From assembly GCF_029263155.1 (NCBI RefSeq), contig NZ_JAJCYB010000076.1, positions 47,506 through 111,505 of the forward strand: DNA of 64,000 nt, written 5' to 3'. This stretch comes from Pseudonocardia sp. Its GTDB lineage: Bacteria > Actinomycetota > Actinomycetes > Mycobacteriales > Pseudonocardiaceae. The notes under the pieces were generated by a model. The model saw only the letters and a list, made by a program, of their open reading frames with translations, was not told where the DNA came from and ran no database searches. Position 1 is the stretch's first letter, and each line of letters begins with the position of its first letter. A program made the position numbers and the translations under genes. Of this stretch, positions 1-7,206 are shown in pieces.

Positions 1-84
1 CACCGAGACCTCGATCCCGGCGCGGTGCAGCGCCTGGGCGAGGGCCAACCCGCCGATGCCCGCACCGATGATGATCACTCTCAT
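1..84 (-). CDS. FAD-dependent oxidoreductase, N-terminal fragment
   Basis: Only the first 28 codons are in the window; the gene runs off the left edge. The peptide starts MRVIIIGAGIGGLALAQAL, a classic Rossmann dinucleotide-binding motif (GxGxxG, residues 7-12) followed by an amphipathic helix, as in FAD monooxygenases of the PHBH class. It is divergent from the MarR gene at 143, and the 58-bp gap holds a nested palindrome, so the MarR protein probably controls this oxidoreductase. The flavin-binding start is seen directly; the monooxygenase class is inferred from the motif and the context. The substrate cannot be told. Confidence 0.8.
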   Translation of the reverse strand, partial: MRVIIIGAGIGGLALAQALHRAGIEVSV

Positions 85-97
85 GCCGCCCTCCCTG

Positions 98-133
98 GTA
101 TCAGGCACCTGCTAATTAGAAGGTACCTGATAC
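98..133. promoter_or_regulatory. Nested palindromic operator between divergent flavoprotein and MarR genes
   Basis: GTATCAGGCACC (98-109) and GGTACCTGATAC (122-133) form a 12-bp inverted repeat with one mismatch. A second palindrome, CTAATTAG (112-119), sits inside it and both share the same centre at 115.5. A TACTTT hexamer (131-136) overlaps the right arm 6 nt before the MarR start and could be its -10 element, so binding here would block transcription. This is the size and placement expected of a MarR dimer site; function is inferred. Confidence 0.7.
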
Positions 134-142
134 TTTGCGGGC

Positions 143-571
143 GTGCCGGAAGAGACCTTCCCCGCCTGGACGCTGGTGCAGGCCGCGCACGTGGTGGCCC
201 GGGGGTTCACCGCGGTGTTCGCCGAGGTCGGGCTCACGCCGTCGCAGTTCGGCGTGCTGGCCTACCTCGCCGACGACGACGGCCTCACCCAGGCCGAGCT
301 CGCCCGCCGGGTGCTGGTCCGGCCGCAGAGCCTGGGTGAGCTGGTGGGCCCGCTGCTGGAGCGCGGGCTGGTCCGCCGCGACGGCCCCGGCGGGCGCGGG
401 CGCCGCAGCGCGATCGTGATCACCGACGAGGGGCGGGCCGTGATGGCCGCGGCGCTGCCGGGTGTCCGCGCCTTCAACGCGCCCGGGTCGCTGGGTCTCA
501 CCGCCGAGCAGCTCCGCGAGCTCGACGAGCTGCTGCACATCGTCCTGCGGACCGTCGGGGACGCGCACTGA
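143..571 (+). CDS. MarR family transcriptional regulator
   Basis: A 142-residue protein with a winged-helix DNA-binding fold. Helices containing LTPSQFGVLAYLADDDG and LTQAELARRVLVRPQSLGELVG form the helix-turn-helix, followed by the wing (LVRRDGPGGRGRRSAIVITDEG) and a C-terminal dimerisation helix. Length fits the family. The GTG start is chosen because it follows a TACTTT -10-like hexamer by 6 nt and no ribosome binding site is evident, as in leaderless actinobacterial genes. It is divergent from a flavoprotein gene and lies against a dyad operator, so it probably represses that gene and itself, perhaps in response to an aromatic ligand or oxidant. The ligand is unknown. Confidence 0.88.
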   Translation: MPEETFPAWTLVQAAHVVARGFTAVFAEVGLTPSQFGVLAYLADDDGLTQAELARRVLVRPQSLGELVGPLLERGLVRRDGPGGRGRRSAIVITDEGRAVMAAALPGVRAFNAPGSLGLTAEQLRELDELLHIVLRTVGDAH

Positions 572-641
572 CCGCGGTCCACGGGCCCGGGCCCGGGCCG
601 TCATCCGCTCGTGTCCGGGGGCCGGTGGGCATACTCGGCCC

Positions 642-2447
642 ATGCCTGGCCCCCGCCCACTCCGCGCCGTGCTCGTCGTCGTCGCGATGCTGGGTGTCAC
701 CGCGGGGTGTGGGCTGTTCGGAGGCGGGGGGCCCGAGCGCACCGTCGAGCAGTTCCTGGCGGCCTGGAGCGCCGGGGACGCCGCGGGGGCCGCGGCGCTC
801 ACCGACGACCCCGACGCCGCCACGACCCTGCTGACCGCCACCCGCGACTCCCTGACACCGGTCGCGCTCACGGCCACGGCGGCGCAGGTGCGCACGGCCG
901 CCGACCGCGCCACGGCGTCCGTCGACGTCACCTGGGACCTGGGGGAGGGGCGGACCTGGTCCTACCTCGGCGAGCTGGAGCTCGATCCGTCCCCCGCCGC
1001 CGAGACCGGTTGGCGGGTGCGCTGGGCGCCGACCGTCGTGCACCCGCAACTCGGCGCCGGGCAGCGCCTCGCCGTCGCCACCGAGGAGGCGCAACCCGCC
1101 CCGGTGGTCGACCGCAACGGCGCCCCGCTGCTCGAGGCCACCCCGGTGGTGACCGTGCTGCTCGACCGCACCGCGGCGGGCGACCTGCCGGCCGTCACCG
1201 GGGCGCTCGCGGCCGCGCTGAACCCGATCGACCCCGCCATCACCCAGCAGTCGATCACCGACGGCGCCGCCCGCACCCCCGACGGCCAGGCCTACGGCGT
1301 GGCCGTCCTGCGCGACACCGACTACCGCTCGGTGCGTGACGCGATCTACGACCTGCCCGGTGTGCGGTTCACCACCGGAGAGCGGCTGCTGGCCCCCGAC
1401 GCCGGGTTCGCGCGGCAGGTGCTGCCTGCGGTGCGCGCCGAGGTCGCGGATCGGATCGAGGGCGTCGCCGGGTGGTCGGTCCGGGTGCTCGGCCGGTCGG
1501 GCAGCTCGGTCCGCTCGCTGGCGGAGACCGCCCCGCAGCCCGGTGCCACCGTCGCGGTCGGGCTGGACCGGAGTCTGCAGACCGCGGCCGAGGACGCCGT
1601 CGAGCCGGTGCCGCAGCAGGCGATGATCGTGGCCGTGGCCCCGTCGACCGGGCAGATCCTCGCCGTGGCCCAGAACGGTCCGGCGGACGCCGCGGGTGCG
1701 CTCTCCCTCACCGGCCGCTACCCCCCGGGCTCCACGTTCAAGATCGTGACGACGGCGGCCGGGATCGTCGAGGACGGGCTCACCGGGGACGCTCAGGTGG
1801 CCTGCCCCGGCGAGACGACCATCGGCGGGCGGCCGGTACCCAACGCGGGCCGCTTCGATCTCGGCACCGTCTCGCTCACCACCGCCTTCGCCCGCTCCTG
1901 CAACACCACCTTCGCCGAGATCGGCGCGGGGCTGGCGCCGGGCGCGCTGCCCGCGGCGGCGCTCGCGCTGGGCCTGGGTGCCGACTACGCGGTGCCCGGC
2001 ATCGTCACGGTCACCGGGTCGGTGCCGGTGGCGGACGAGCAGGTCCAACGCGCGGAGAACGGCTTCGGGCAGGGCGACGTGCTCGCCTCGCCGCTGGGGA
2101 TGGCGCTGGTGGCGGCCACCGTCGCCCGGGGGGCCCCGGTCGTGCCGCAGCTCATCGACGGGGCCGCCACCGAGCGGCTGGTCCCGCCCGCGACACCCGA
2201 TCCGGCGGTGCTCGACGTGCTGCGCCCGATGATGCGCGCGGTCGTCACCGACGGCACCGCGGGATCGCTCGCGGGCCTGGGCGAGGTGTTCGGCAAGACC
2301 GGCACGGCGGAGTTCACCGCGGACGGCCGCGCCCACGGCTGGTTCGTCGGCTACCGTGGCGACGTCGCCTTCGCGGTGCTCGTCGTCGACGGCGCGTCCT
2401 CCGCCCCGGCCGTCGACGCCGCCGCCCGATTCCTCTCTGCCTCCTGA
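642..2447 (+). CDS. Penicillin-binding protein (D,D-transpeptidase), lipoprotein
   Basis: A 601-residue cell-wall transpeptidase. The N-terminus is a lipoprotein signal with lipobox VTAGC, then an NTF2-like MecA_N domain (about residues 33-150), a dimerisation region, and a C-terminal penicillin-binding transpeptidase domain. All three active-site motifs are present: STFK with Ser364 and Lys367, SCN at 419-421, and KTG at 552-554. It crosslinks peptidoglycan outside the membrane, anchored by lipid rather than by a transmembrane helix. The order resembles mycobacterial PbpA-like lipoproteins such as Rv2864c, a comparison made from memory. The ATG at 642 is preferred over upstream in-frame starts because it begins the signal peptide and follows a CATACT hexamer by 6 nt. 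Confidence 0.92.
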   Translation: MPGPRPLRAVLVVVAMLGVTAGCGLFGGGGPERTVEQFLAAWSAGDAAGAAALTDDPDAATTLLTATRDSLTPVALTATAAQVRTAADRATASVDVTWDLGEGRTWSYLGELELDPSPAAETGWRVRWAPTVVHPQLGAGQRLAVATEEAQPAPVVDRNGAPLLEATPVVTVLLDRTAAGDLPAVTGALAAALNPIDPAITQQSITDGAARTPDGQAYGVAVLRDTDYRSVRDAIYDLPGVRFTTGERLLAPDAGFARQVLPAVRAEVADRIEGVAGWSVRVLGRSGSSVRSLAETAPQPGATVAVGLDRSLQTAAEDAVEPVPQQAMIVAVAPSTGQILAVAQNGPADAAGALSLTGRYPPGSTFKIVTTAAGIVEDGLTGDAQVACPGETTIGGRPVPNAGRFDLGTVSLTTAFARSCNTTFAEIGAGLAPGALPAAALALGLGADYAVPGIVTVTGSVPVADEQVQRAENGFGQGDVLASPLGMALVAATVARGAPVVPQLIDGAATERLVPPATPDPAVLDVLRPMMRAVVTDGTAGSLAGLGEVFGKTGTAEFTADGRAHGWFVGYRGDVAFAVLVVDGASSAPAVDAAARFLSAS

Positions 2448-2557
2448 CCCCGACTCGCGCGCACGCAGGCCCCGACTCGCGCGCACGCAGGCCCCGACTC
2501 GCGCGCACGCAGGCCCCGACTCGCGGGGGTTGCCGGGTGTGCTTGCGCGAGTCGGGG
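2448..2557. repeat. 22-bp tandem repeat (3.5 copies) with inverted partner
   Basis: Directly after the PBP stop codon, a 22-bp unit beginning CCCCGACTCGCG is repeated exactly at 2448-2469, 2470-2491 and 2492-2513. A truncated fourth copy occupies 2514-2525. The inverted sequence CGCGAGTCGGGG follows at 2546-2557 and can pair perfectly with any of the repeats (12-bp stem; 20-nt loop with the last copy). It probably acts as a terminator between the PBP and DUF3054 genes, or is a dispersed intergenic repeat. No spacers of unique sequence exist, so it is not a CRISPR. Confidence 0.85.
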
Positions 2558-2636
2558 TCTCGGGGTGCGCGTGTCGGGGTGTGAGTGATCCGGCAACCCG
2601 CCACCGTCCGCAGCCGTCGCGTCGTATCCTGGCGGG

Positions 2637-3014
2637 ATGCCGCGCAGCCGCATCCCCGCGCTCGCCCTCGCCGCCGACGTGGTGGCGGTGGTGGTGTTCG
2701 TCGCCGTCGGCCGGATCAACCACGCCGGGTCCGCGGATCTGCTGGGTCTGCTCGGCACCGCGGCACCGTTCCTGGCCGGGCTCGCGGCGGTCTGGTCCGC
2801 CCCGATCGTGCGGGTCGATCCGGCCGGCCTGCGCGCGGGTGCCGTCGTGGTGGCCGGCACCGCCGGGGTCGGGCTCGTGCTGCGCCTGGCGTTCACCGGC
2901 GACCTGCCGCCCACCTTCGCGGCGGTCACCGCCGTCTCGCTGGCCGTGCTGATGCTCGGCTGGCGGGCCCTCTCGCTGGTCGTGGCGCGGCGGGCGGCCC
3001 ACCGCGTCACCTGA
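2637..3014 (+). CDS. DUF3054 family membrane protein
   Basis: A 125-residue, four-helix membrane protein. Hydrophobic segments lie at about residues 8-25, 37-54, 66-86 and 92-113, and the GRINH sequence after the first helix corresponds to the conserved GR-x-x-H of DUF3054. Function is unknown. It lies alone between the repeat-rich spacer and methionine aminopeptidase. A TATCCT hexamer at 2625-2630 ends 6 nt before the ATG, suggesting a leaderless transcript. Family assignment is from recall of the pattern. Confidence 0.8.
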   Translation: MPRSRIPALALAADVVAVVVFVAVGRINHAGSADLLGLLGTAAPFLAGLAAVWSAPIVRVDPAGLRAGAVVVAGTAGVGLVLRLAFTGDLPPTFAAVTAVSLAVLMLGWRALSLVVARRAAHRVT

Positions 3015-3024
3015 GCGCCGGACA

Positions 3025-3030
3025 TACACT
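3025..3030 (+). promoter_or_regulatory. -10 element of map (TACACT), probable leaderless start
   Basis: TACACT ends 6 nt before the ATG of methionine aminopeptidase, leaving no room for a ribosome binding site, so transcription probably begins at the start codon. Confidence 0.55.
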
Positions 3031-3036
3031 GGATCC

Positions 3037-3894
3037 ATGCCTGCCCGCACGCTGCTCACCCCCGGGACCCCCACGCCGATCCGCCCGGTGCCCGCGCACA
3101 TCCCGCGGCCGGAGTACGTCGGCAAGAAGTCCCCGGCCCGCAGCACCGAGCCGTGGGTGCAGACGCCGGAGGTGATCGAGGCGATGCGGCACGCCGGGCG
3201 GATCGCCGCCCGGGCACTGGCCGTCGGCGGGGAGGCGGTGGCCCCCGGCGTCACCACCGACGAGGTCGACCGCGTGGTGCACGAGTTCCTCGTCGACCAC
3301 GACGCGTACCCGTCCACACTGGGGTACAAGGGCTTCCCGAAGTCGTGCTGCACCAGCCTCAACGAGGTGATCTGCCACGGCATCCCGGACTCCACCGTGA
3401 TCTCCGACGGCGACATCGTCAACATCGACGTCACCGCCTACGTCGGCGGGGTGCACGGCGACACCAACGCCACGTTCCTCGCAGGCGAGGTCGACGAGGA
3501 CAGCAGGCTGCTCGTCGAGCGCACCCGCGAGGCGACCATGCGCGCGATCAAGGCGGTGCGCCCGGGCCGCGAGCTCAACGTGGTCGGCCGGGTGATCGAG
3601 TCCTACGCCAAGCGCTTCGGCTACGGCGTGGTGCGCGACTTCACCGGCCACGGCATCGGCCGCAGCTTCCACAGCGGGCTCGTCGTCCTGCACTACGACG
3701 CCCCCGACGTGCACACGCTGCTCGAACCCGGCATGACGTTCACGATCGAACCGATGATCACCCTCGGCTCGGTCGACTACGACATCTGGCCCGACGACTG
3801 GACGGTCGTCACCAAGGACCGCTCGCGCACCGCCCAGTTCGAGCACACGGTGCTGGTCACCGCCGACGGCGCGGAGATCCTCACCCAGCTCTAG
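3037..3894 (+). CDS. map: Type I methionine aminopeptidase
   Basis: A 285-residue metalloenzyme that removes the initiator Met from nascent proteins in the cytoplasm. The pita-bread fold is complete, and the five metal ligands are visible: Asp131 and Asp142 ([13 protein letters not shown]), His205 (GHGIG), Glu238 (FTIEPM) and Glu269 (FEHTV). An N-terminal extension of about 40 residues containing a PxxPxR stretch ([16 protein letters not shown]) is typical of the longer actinobacterial MapB form, which is thought to dock on the ribosome. It is transcribed alone and ends at a strong bidirectional hairpin. Confidence 0.95.
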   Translation: MPARTLLTPGTPTPIRPVPAHIPRPEYVGKKSPARSTEPWVQTPEVIEAMRHAGRIAARALAVGGEAVAPGVTTDEVDRVVHEFLVDHDAYPSTLGYKGFPKSCCTSLNEVICHGIPDSTVISDGDIVNIDVTAYVGGVHGDTNATFLAGEVDEDSRLLVERTREATMRAIKAVRPGRELNVVGRVIESYAKRFGYGVVRDFTGHGIGRSFHSGLVVLHYDAPDVHTLLEPGMTFTIEPMITLGSVDYDIWPDDWTVVTKDRSRTAQFEHTVLVTADGAEILTQL

Positions 3895-3911
3895 GCCGAG
3901 GATCCGGGAGC

Positions 3912-3948
3912 GGCGGGCCGCCCGGGCCGCCCGCCCGGGCGGCCCGCC
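3912..3948. terminator. Perfect 15-bp bidirectional terminator hairpin
   Basis: GGCGGGCCGCCCGGG (3912-3926) pairs perfectly with its reverse complement at 3934-3948 across a 7-nt loop. It sits between the map stop (3894) and the convergent SRPBCC stop (3951) and serves both. No U-tract is present, as is usual in high-GC actinomycetes. Confidence 0.85.
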
Positions 3949-3950
3949 GG

Positions 3951-4415
3951 TCAGGCCCCGGCCGGCGCGCCGAAGATCGTGACGAGCCGGCGCAGCGTGT
4001 CGCGGATCGACTTCGCGTTGCCCCGGGGCATCTTCAGCAGCTCCATGCCCTTCGCGACCGGGGACCCCGCGTAGTCGAAGGTCTCGGTGACGCGGGTGCC
4101 CCCGTCGACGGGTTCCAGCTCGTAGCGCCAGATCGCCCGGGCCGGGTGACACCACCCGATGAGCCGGTCCTGGTCGAACTCCACCACCCGGTTGGTGATC
4201 CGGTACGGGACCTTGATCTTCATGTCCATGCCGAAGCGGTCACCCAGCGCGAGCTGCTGCGGCCCCGAGGTGGCGCCGCGGACGGTGCCCGAGCCGTCGA
4301 ACTCGTGATGCCGGTGCGGGTTGGCCAGCAGCGCGAACACCTCGGCGGGAGGGGCGGCCACCACCGTGGATGCGGTGACCGTCCGCCCGTCGATCACGGC
4401 GTGATCAGAGCTCAT
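3951..4415 (-). CDS. SRPBCC family protein (polyketide cyclase/START-like)
   Basis: A 154-residue single-domain protein of the SRPBCC helix-grip fold. The typical opening (STVVAAPPAEVFALLANPHRH), central strands with GDRF and the IWRYELEPVDGGTRVTETFDY strand pair are visible. Such proteins bind hydrophobic ligands in a deep cavity. The start overlaps the stop of the peroxiredoxin gene by ATGA, so the two are translationally coupled. It lies at the distal end of a lipid-modification operon, so a lipid ligand is plausible but unproven. Confidence 0.8.
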   Translation of the reverse strand: MSSDHAVIDGRTVTASTVVAAPPAEVFALLANPHRHHEFDGSGTVRGATSGPQQLALGDRFGMDMKIKVPYRITNRVVEFDQDRLIGWCHPARAIWRYELEPVDGGTRVTETFDYAGSPVAKGMELLKMPRGNAKSIRDTLRRLVTIFGAPAGA

Positions 4416-4897
4416 GCGGCGTGCCCCGGGTTCCCGGCCGCACGGTGCTTCTTCAAGGCGGCGAGCGCGTCGTCGGCGTGCATGTCGAACTTGGTCTCGC
4501 TCGCGATGACCTCGATGATGCGCCGGTCCTGGCCGATCACGAACGTCTTGCGCTTGGTCTGCAGGCCGCCCGGCAGCCACGAGCGCTTGGCGCCGAGTTC
4601 CTTGGCCACCTTCTTGCCCGCGTCGGAGAGCAGCGGGTAGCCCAGCGAGTGCGCCGTGGCGAACGTGCTCTGCGCGGTGACGTTGTCGCCGCTGATGCCG
4701 ACGGGCTGGGCGCCCAGCGCCGCGAACTCCGCGGCGAGGTCGCGGAAGTGGCAGGCCTCCTGGGTGCAGCCGCCGCTGGAGGCGATCGGGTAGAAGAACA
4801 GCACGACCGGGCCGTTCTCCAACAACGCGGACAGCCTGCGGGGGGTGCCCGTCTCGTCCTTCAGCTCGAAGTCGCTGACCTGGTCGCCGGGGTTCAT
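4412..4897 (-). CDS. Peroxiredoxin, BCP/AhpC-TSA family
   Basis: A 161-residue thiol peroxidase. The peroxidatic motif is YPIASSGGCTQEAC with Cys44, and a likely resolving Cys49 five residues later, the arrangement of atypical 2-Cys bacterioferritin-comigratory proteins. Usual BCPs have TPGCT; here SGGCT replaces it, keeping the small residue before the catalytic Cys. It reduces hydroperoxides, including lipid peroxides, which suits the neighbouring fatty-acid modification genes. A GAGAGGA-type ribosome binding site precedes the ATG. It is 59 nt downstream of the DUF1295 gene and coupled to the following SRPBCC gene. Confidence 0.9.
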   Translation of the reverse strand: MNPGDQVSDFELKDETGTPRRLSALLENGPVVLFFYPIASSGGCTQEACHFRDLAAEFAALGAQPVGISGDNVTAQSTFATAHSLGYPLLSDAGKKVAKELGAKRSWLPGGLQTKRKTFVIGQDRRIIEVIASETKFDMHADDALAALKKHRAAGNPGHAA

Positions 4898-4956
4898 GGA
4901 CGTCCTCTCCGAAATGGTGTGCTCGATATCTGGTTCGCAGGGGGAGCGCCCGCGGT

Positions 4957-5775
4957 TCAGGCTTTCCGCGGGGGGAGCGGGAAGAACCCGCTCGTGCGCT
5001 GCACGTACTCCGCGTAACCGGGGCGGCGCGTGCCGATCGACGACTCCAGCAGCTTCGCGCCGGTGCCCTTGGCCAGCAGCCACGTCATCAGCGCCGCGCT
5101 GAGCAGGCCGATCAGCCCGGCCGGGTGGTGCAGGGCGAGCAGCGTGAGGCCCCACCAGACCGCGGCGTCGCCGAAGTAGTTGGGGTGGCGTGTGTAGCGC
5201 CACAGCCCTCGGTCCATCACCCGGCCCTTGTTCGCCGGGTCGGCGGTGAACGCGGCGAGCTGGGCGTCGCCGACGGTCTCGAAGAAGAACCCGACCGCCC
5301 AGGACAGCACGCCCAGCACCGTGACGGTGACCGCCAGCACGCCGTCGGCGAAGCCGTACTGGCCCAGCTGCACCGGCAGCGACACGACCCACATGATCAC
5401 GGCCTGCGGCACGTACACCGTGCGGACGAGGTGCACCACCGGGTTGCCGCGCGCCCGCTCCATGATCGCGACGTAGCGCGGGTCCTCGGGCTTGCCCCGG
5501 TTGCGGCGCTCGATGTGCCAGGCCAGGCGGAAGCCCCAGACACAGGTCAGGACCGTGATCAGGATGCGGCGCCAGTCGTCGCCCTGGCCCGCTGACAGCA
5601 GGAACGTGGTGATCGCGACGACGCCGAACCCCGCGCCCCACACGACGTCGATGCCGTCGTGCCGGTTGCCGCGCACCGTCACGGCCACGAGCAGCGCGGC
5701 GGTGAACAGGACCACGACGACGACGGCGCTGACCCACAGGTTGGTCAGCGCCGCGCCCCAGGGGTACGGAGTCAT
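4957..5775 (-). CDS. DUF1295 membrane protein (steroid 5-alpha-reductase-like)
   Basis: A 272-residue multi-pass membrane protein of the DUF1295 family, related to the C-terminal domain of steroid 5-alpha reductases and isoprenylcysteine methyltransferases. Six or seven hydrophobic segments are seen, and the conserved distal motif LWRYTRHPNYFGDAAVWWG marks the NADPH or SAM site. It starts 4 nt after the stop of the first cyclopropane synthase gene, clearly in one operon. It is expected to reduce or methylate a lipid-like substrate in the membrane; which one is not known. DUF1295 genes recur in bacterial operons with CFA synthase, DUF1365 and FAD oxidoreductase genes. Confidence 0.87.
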   Translation of the reverse strand: MTPYPWGAALTNLWVSAVVVVVLFTAALLVAVTVRGNRHDGIDVVWGAGFGVVAITTFLLSAGQGDDWRRILITVLTCVWGFRLAWHIERRNRGKPEDPRYVAIMERARGNPVVHLVRTVYVPQAVIMWVVSLPVQLGQYGFADGVLAVTVTVLGVLSWAVGFFFETVGDAQLAAFTADPANKGRVMDRGLWRYTRHPNYFGDAAVWWGLTLLALHHPAGLIGLLSAALMTWLLAKGTGAKLLESSIGTRRPGYAEYVQRTSGFFPLPPRKA

Positions 5776-5779
5776 GTGC

Positions 5780-7186
5780 CTATCGTGTCGACTCGGTCAG
5801 CGCGGTGCGCGCCGAACCGTTGGCCGCGACACCGTTCGTGGCCGGACCGTGATCGAGTTCGGGATCGCCGCCCAGCGTCGAGGTCCGGCCGCGGGGCAGG
5901 CCCGAGCGACCGTCGGCGTCGGGGCGGACCATGAGCATCTGGTGCACGCCCATCCGGTTCTCCTCGAACGCCAGCGCCGCGCCCGCGAGGTAGAGCAGCC
6001 ACACCCGGTACTGCTCCTCGCCGATCAGCGCGATCGCCTGCGCCTTGTGGTCCTGCAACGTGTCCAGCCACGGCCGGACGGTCCAGACGTAGTGCTCGCG
6101 CAGCGAGTGGACGTCCACGACCTCCAGCCCGGCCGCCTCCAGGAAGTTCAGCGTCTCCCCGAGCGGGCGCATGTACATGTCCGGGGCCACGTAGGACTCC
6201 ATGAACGCGCCGCCCCCGGGAGCGGTGTTGCCGCCCGACGCCCCGCGCGACATCTGCTGCAGCAGCAGCCGCCCGTGGGGGAGCAGCAACCGGTGCAGCT
6301 GCGCGGCGTAGACCGGGTAGTTGTCCTGGCCGACGTGCTCGCCCATCTCGATCGAGGAGATGGCGTCGAAGGGCTGGTCCGGGCTCGAGTCGGTTCCGAT
6401 GGCCCTGTAGTCCTGCAACCGGATCTCGACCTTGTCCGAGAGGCCCAGTGCCGCGACCCGGGCCATACCGAACGCCCGCTGCTCCGCGCTGAGGGTCACC
6501 CCGACGGCCGTGACCCCGTAGTGCGTCGCTGCGTGGATCAGCAGCGACGCCCACCCGCAGCCGACGTCGAGCAGCCGCATCCCCGGCTGGAGTCCGAGCT
6601 TGCGGCAGATCAGGTCGAGCTTGTCGCGCTGCGCGTCCACCAGGCCGTAGGTCGCCGACGCCTCCCGGGTCCAGTAGCCGCACGAGTACGCCATCTGCGG
6701 GTCGAGCAGGAACTCGTAGAAGTCGTTGGACAGGTCGTAGTGGTGCGCGATCGCGGCCCGGTCCCGCCGGCGGGTGTGCAGCCCGCCGGACAGGCGCGCC
6801 TCCGAGGCCGGCGGCCTCGGGCGCGGTCCCAGGATGCCCAGGCGTGCGGCGAGCTTCGCGGCGTCGAGCTTGTCGGCGGTGGAGAGCTGCACCGCGCCCA
6901 GGTTCTGCGCGCGGGCGAGCTTCCAGAAGCGCGAGAGGCCGTCGGCGATGTCGCCCTCGACGTCGAGCTCCCCGGCGACGAACGCCCGCGCCAGCCCGAG
7001 CTCGCCCGGGTTCCACAGAAGCCGCCGCAGGGCGCGGCGGTGCCGGATGATCGCCACCGGTGCGTCGGCGGGACCGCTCTCGCTGCCGTCCCACGCGCGG
7101 ATGCGGATGGGCAGCGGCGCGCCGACGAGTCGTTCGACGAGGCCCGCGAGCTGCGGGGCGACGGGGCTGGTGCCCGAGATGTTCAT
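5780..7186 (-). CDS. Cyclopropane-fatty-acyl-phospholipid synthase-like methyltransferase (copy 1)
   Basis: A 468-residue SAM-dependent methyltransferase of the CFA synthase family. An N-terminal lipid-binding region (about 1-150) is followed by HYDLSNDFYEFLLD, the SAM-binding loop LLDVGCGWASLL (about residues 205-215) and a helical C-terminus. It would add a methylene or methyl group from SAM to unsaturated acyl chains in membrane phospholipid. The loop reads DVGCGWAS where the second copy has EIGTGWGG, so the two are diverged and probably not redundant. A longer in-frame start exists upstream, but the ATG at 7186 lies 20 nt after the previous gene and follows a GGAG ribosome binding site. 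The C-terminal 35 residues are low-complexity. Confidence 0.88.
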   Translation of the reverse strand: MNISGTSPVAPQLAGLVERLVGAPLPIRIRAWDGSESGPADAPVAIIRHRRALRRLLWNPGELGLARAFVAGELDVEGDIADGLSRFWKLARAQNLGAVQLSTADKLDAAKLAARLGILGPRPRPPASEARLSGGLHTRRRDRAAIAHHYDLSNDFYEFLLDPQMAYSCGYWTREASATYGLVDAQRDKLDLICRKLGLQPGMRLLDVGCGWASLLIHAATHYGVTAVGVTLSAEQRAFGMARVAALGLSDKVEIRLQDYRAIGTDSSPDQPFDAISSIEMGEHVGQDNYPVYAAQLHRLLLPHGRLLLQQMSRGASGGNTAPGGGAFMESYVAPDMYMRPLGETLNFLEAAGLEVVDVHSLREHYVWTVRPWLDTLQDHKAQAIALIGEEQYRVWLLYLAGAALAFEENRMGVHQMLMVRPDADGRSGLPRGRTSTLGGDPELDHGPATNGVAANGSARTALTESTR

Positions 7187-7206
7187 TGCCGTCGATCTCC
7201 TGGAGG

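Noticed and set aside
2448..2557. CRISPR-like repeat array
   Set aside because: Units are strictly tandem with no spacers, and no cas genes are present.
498..3434. A 978-codon open frame on the minus strand across the PBP, repeat and map genes
   Set aside because: It is antisense to well-supported genes, is Arg/Gly/Pro-rich without any domain, and arises from high-GC third positions.
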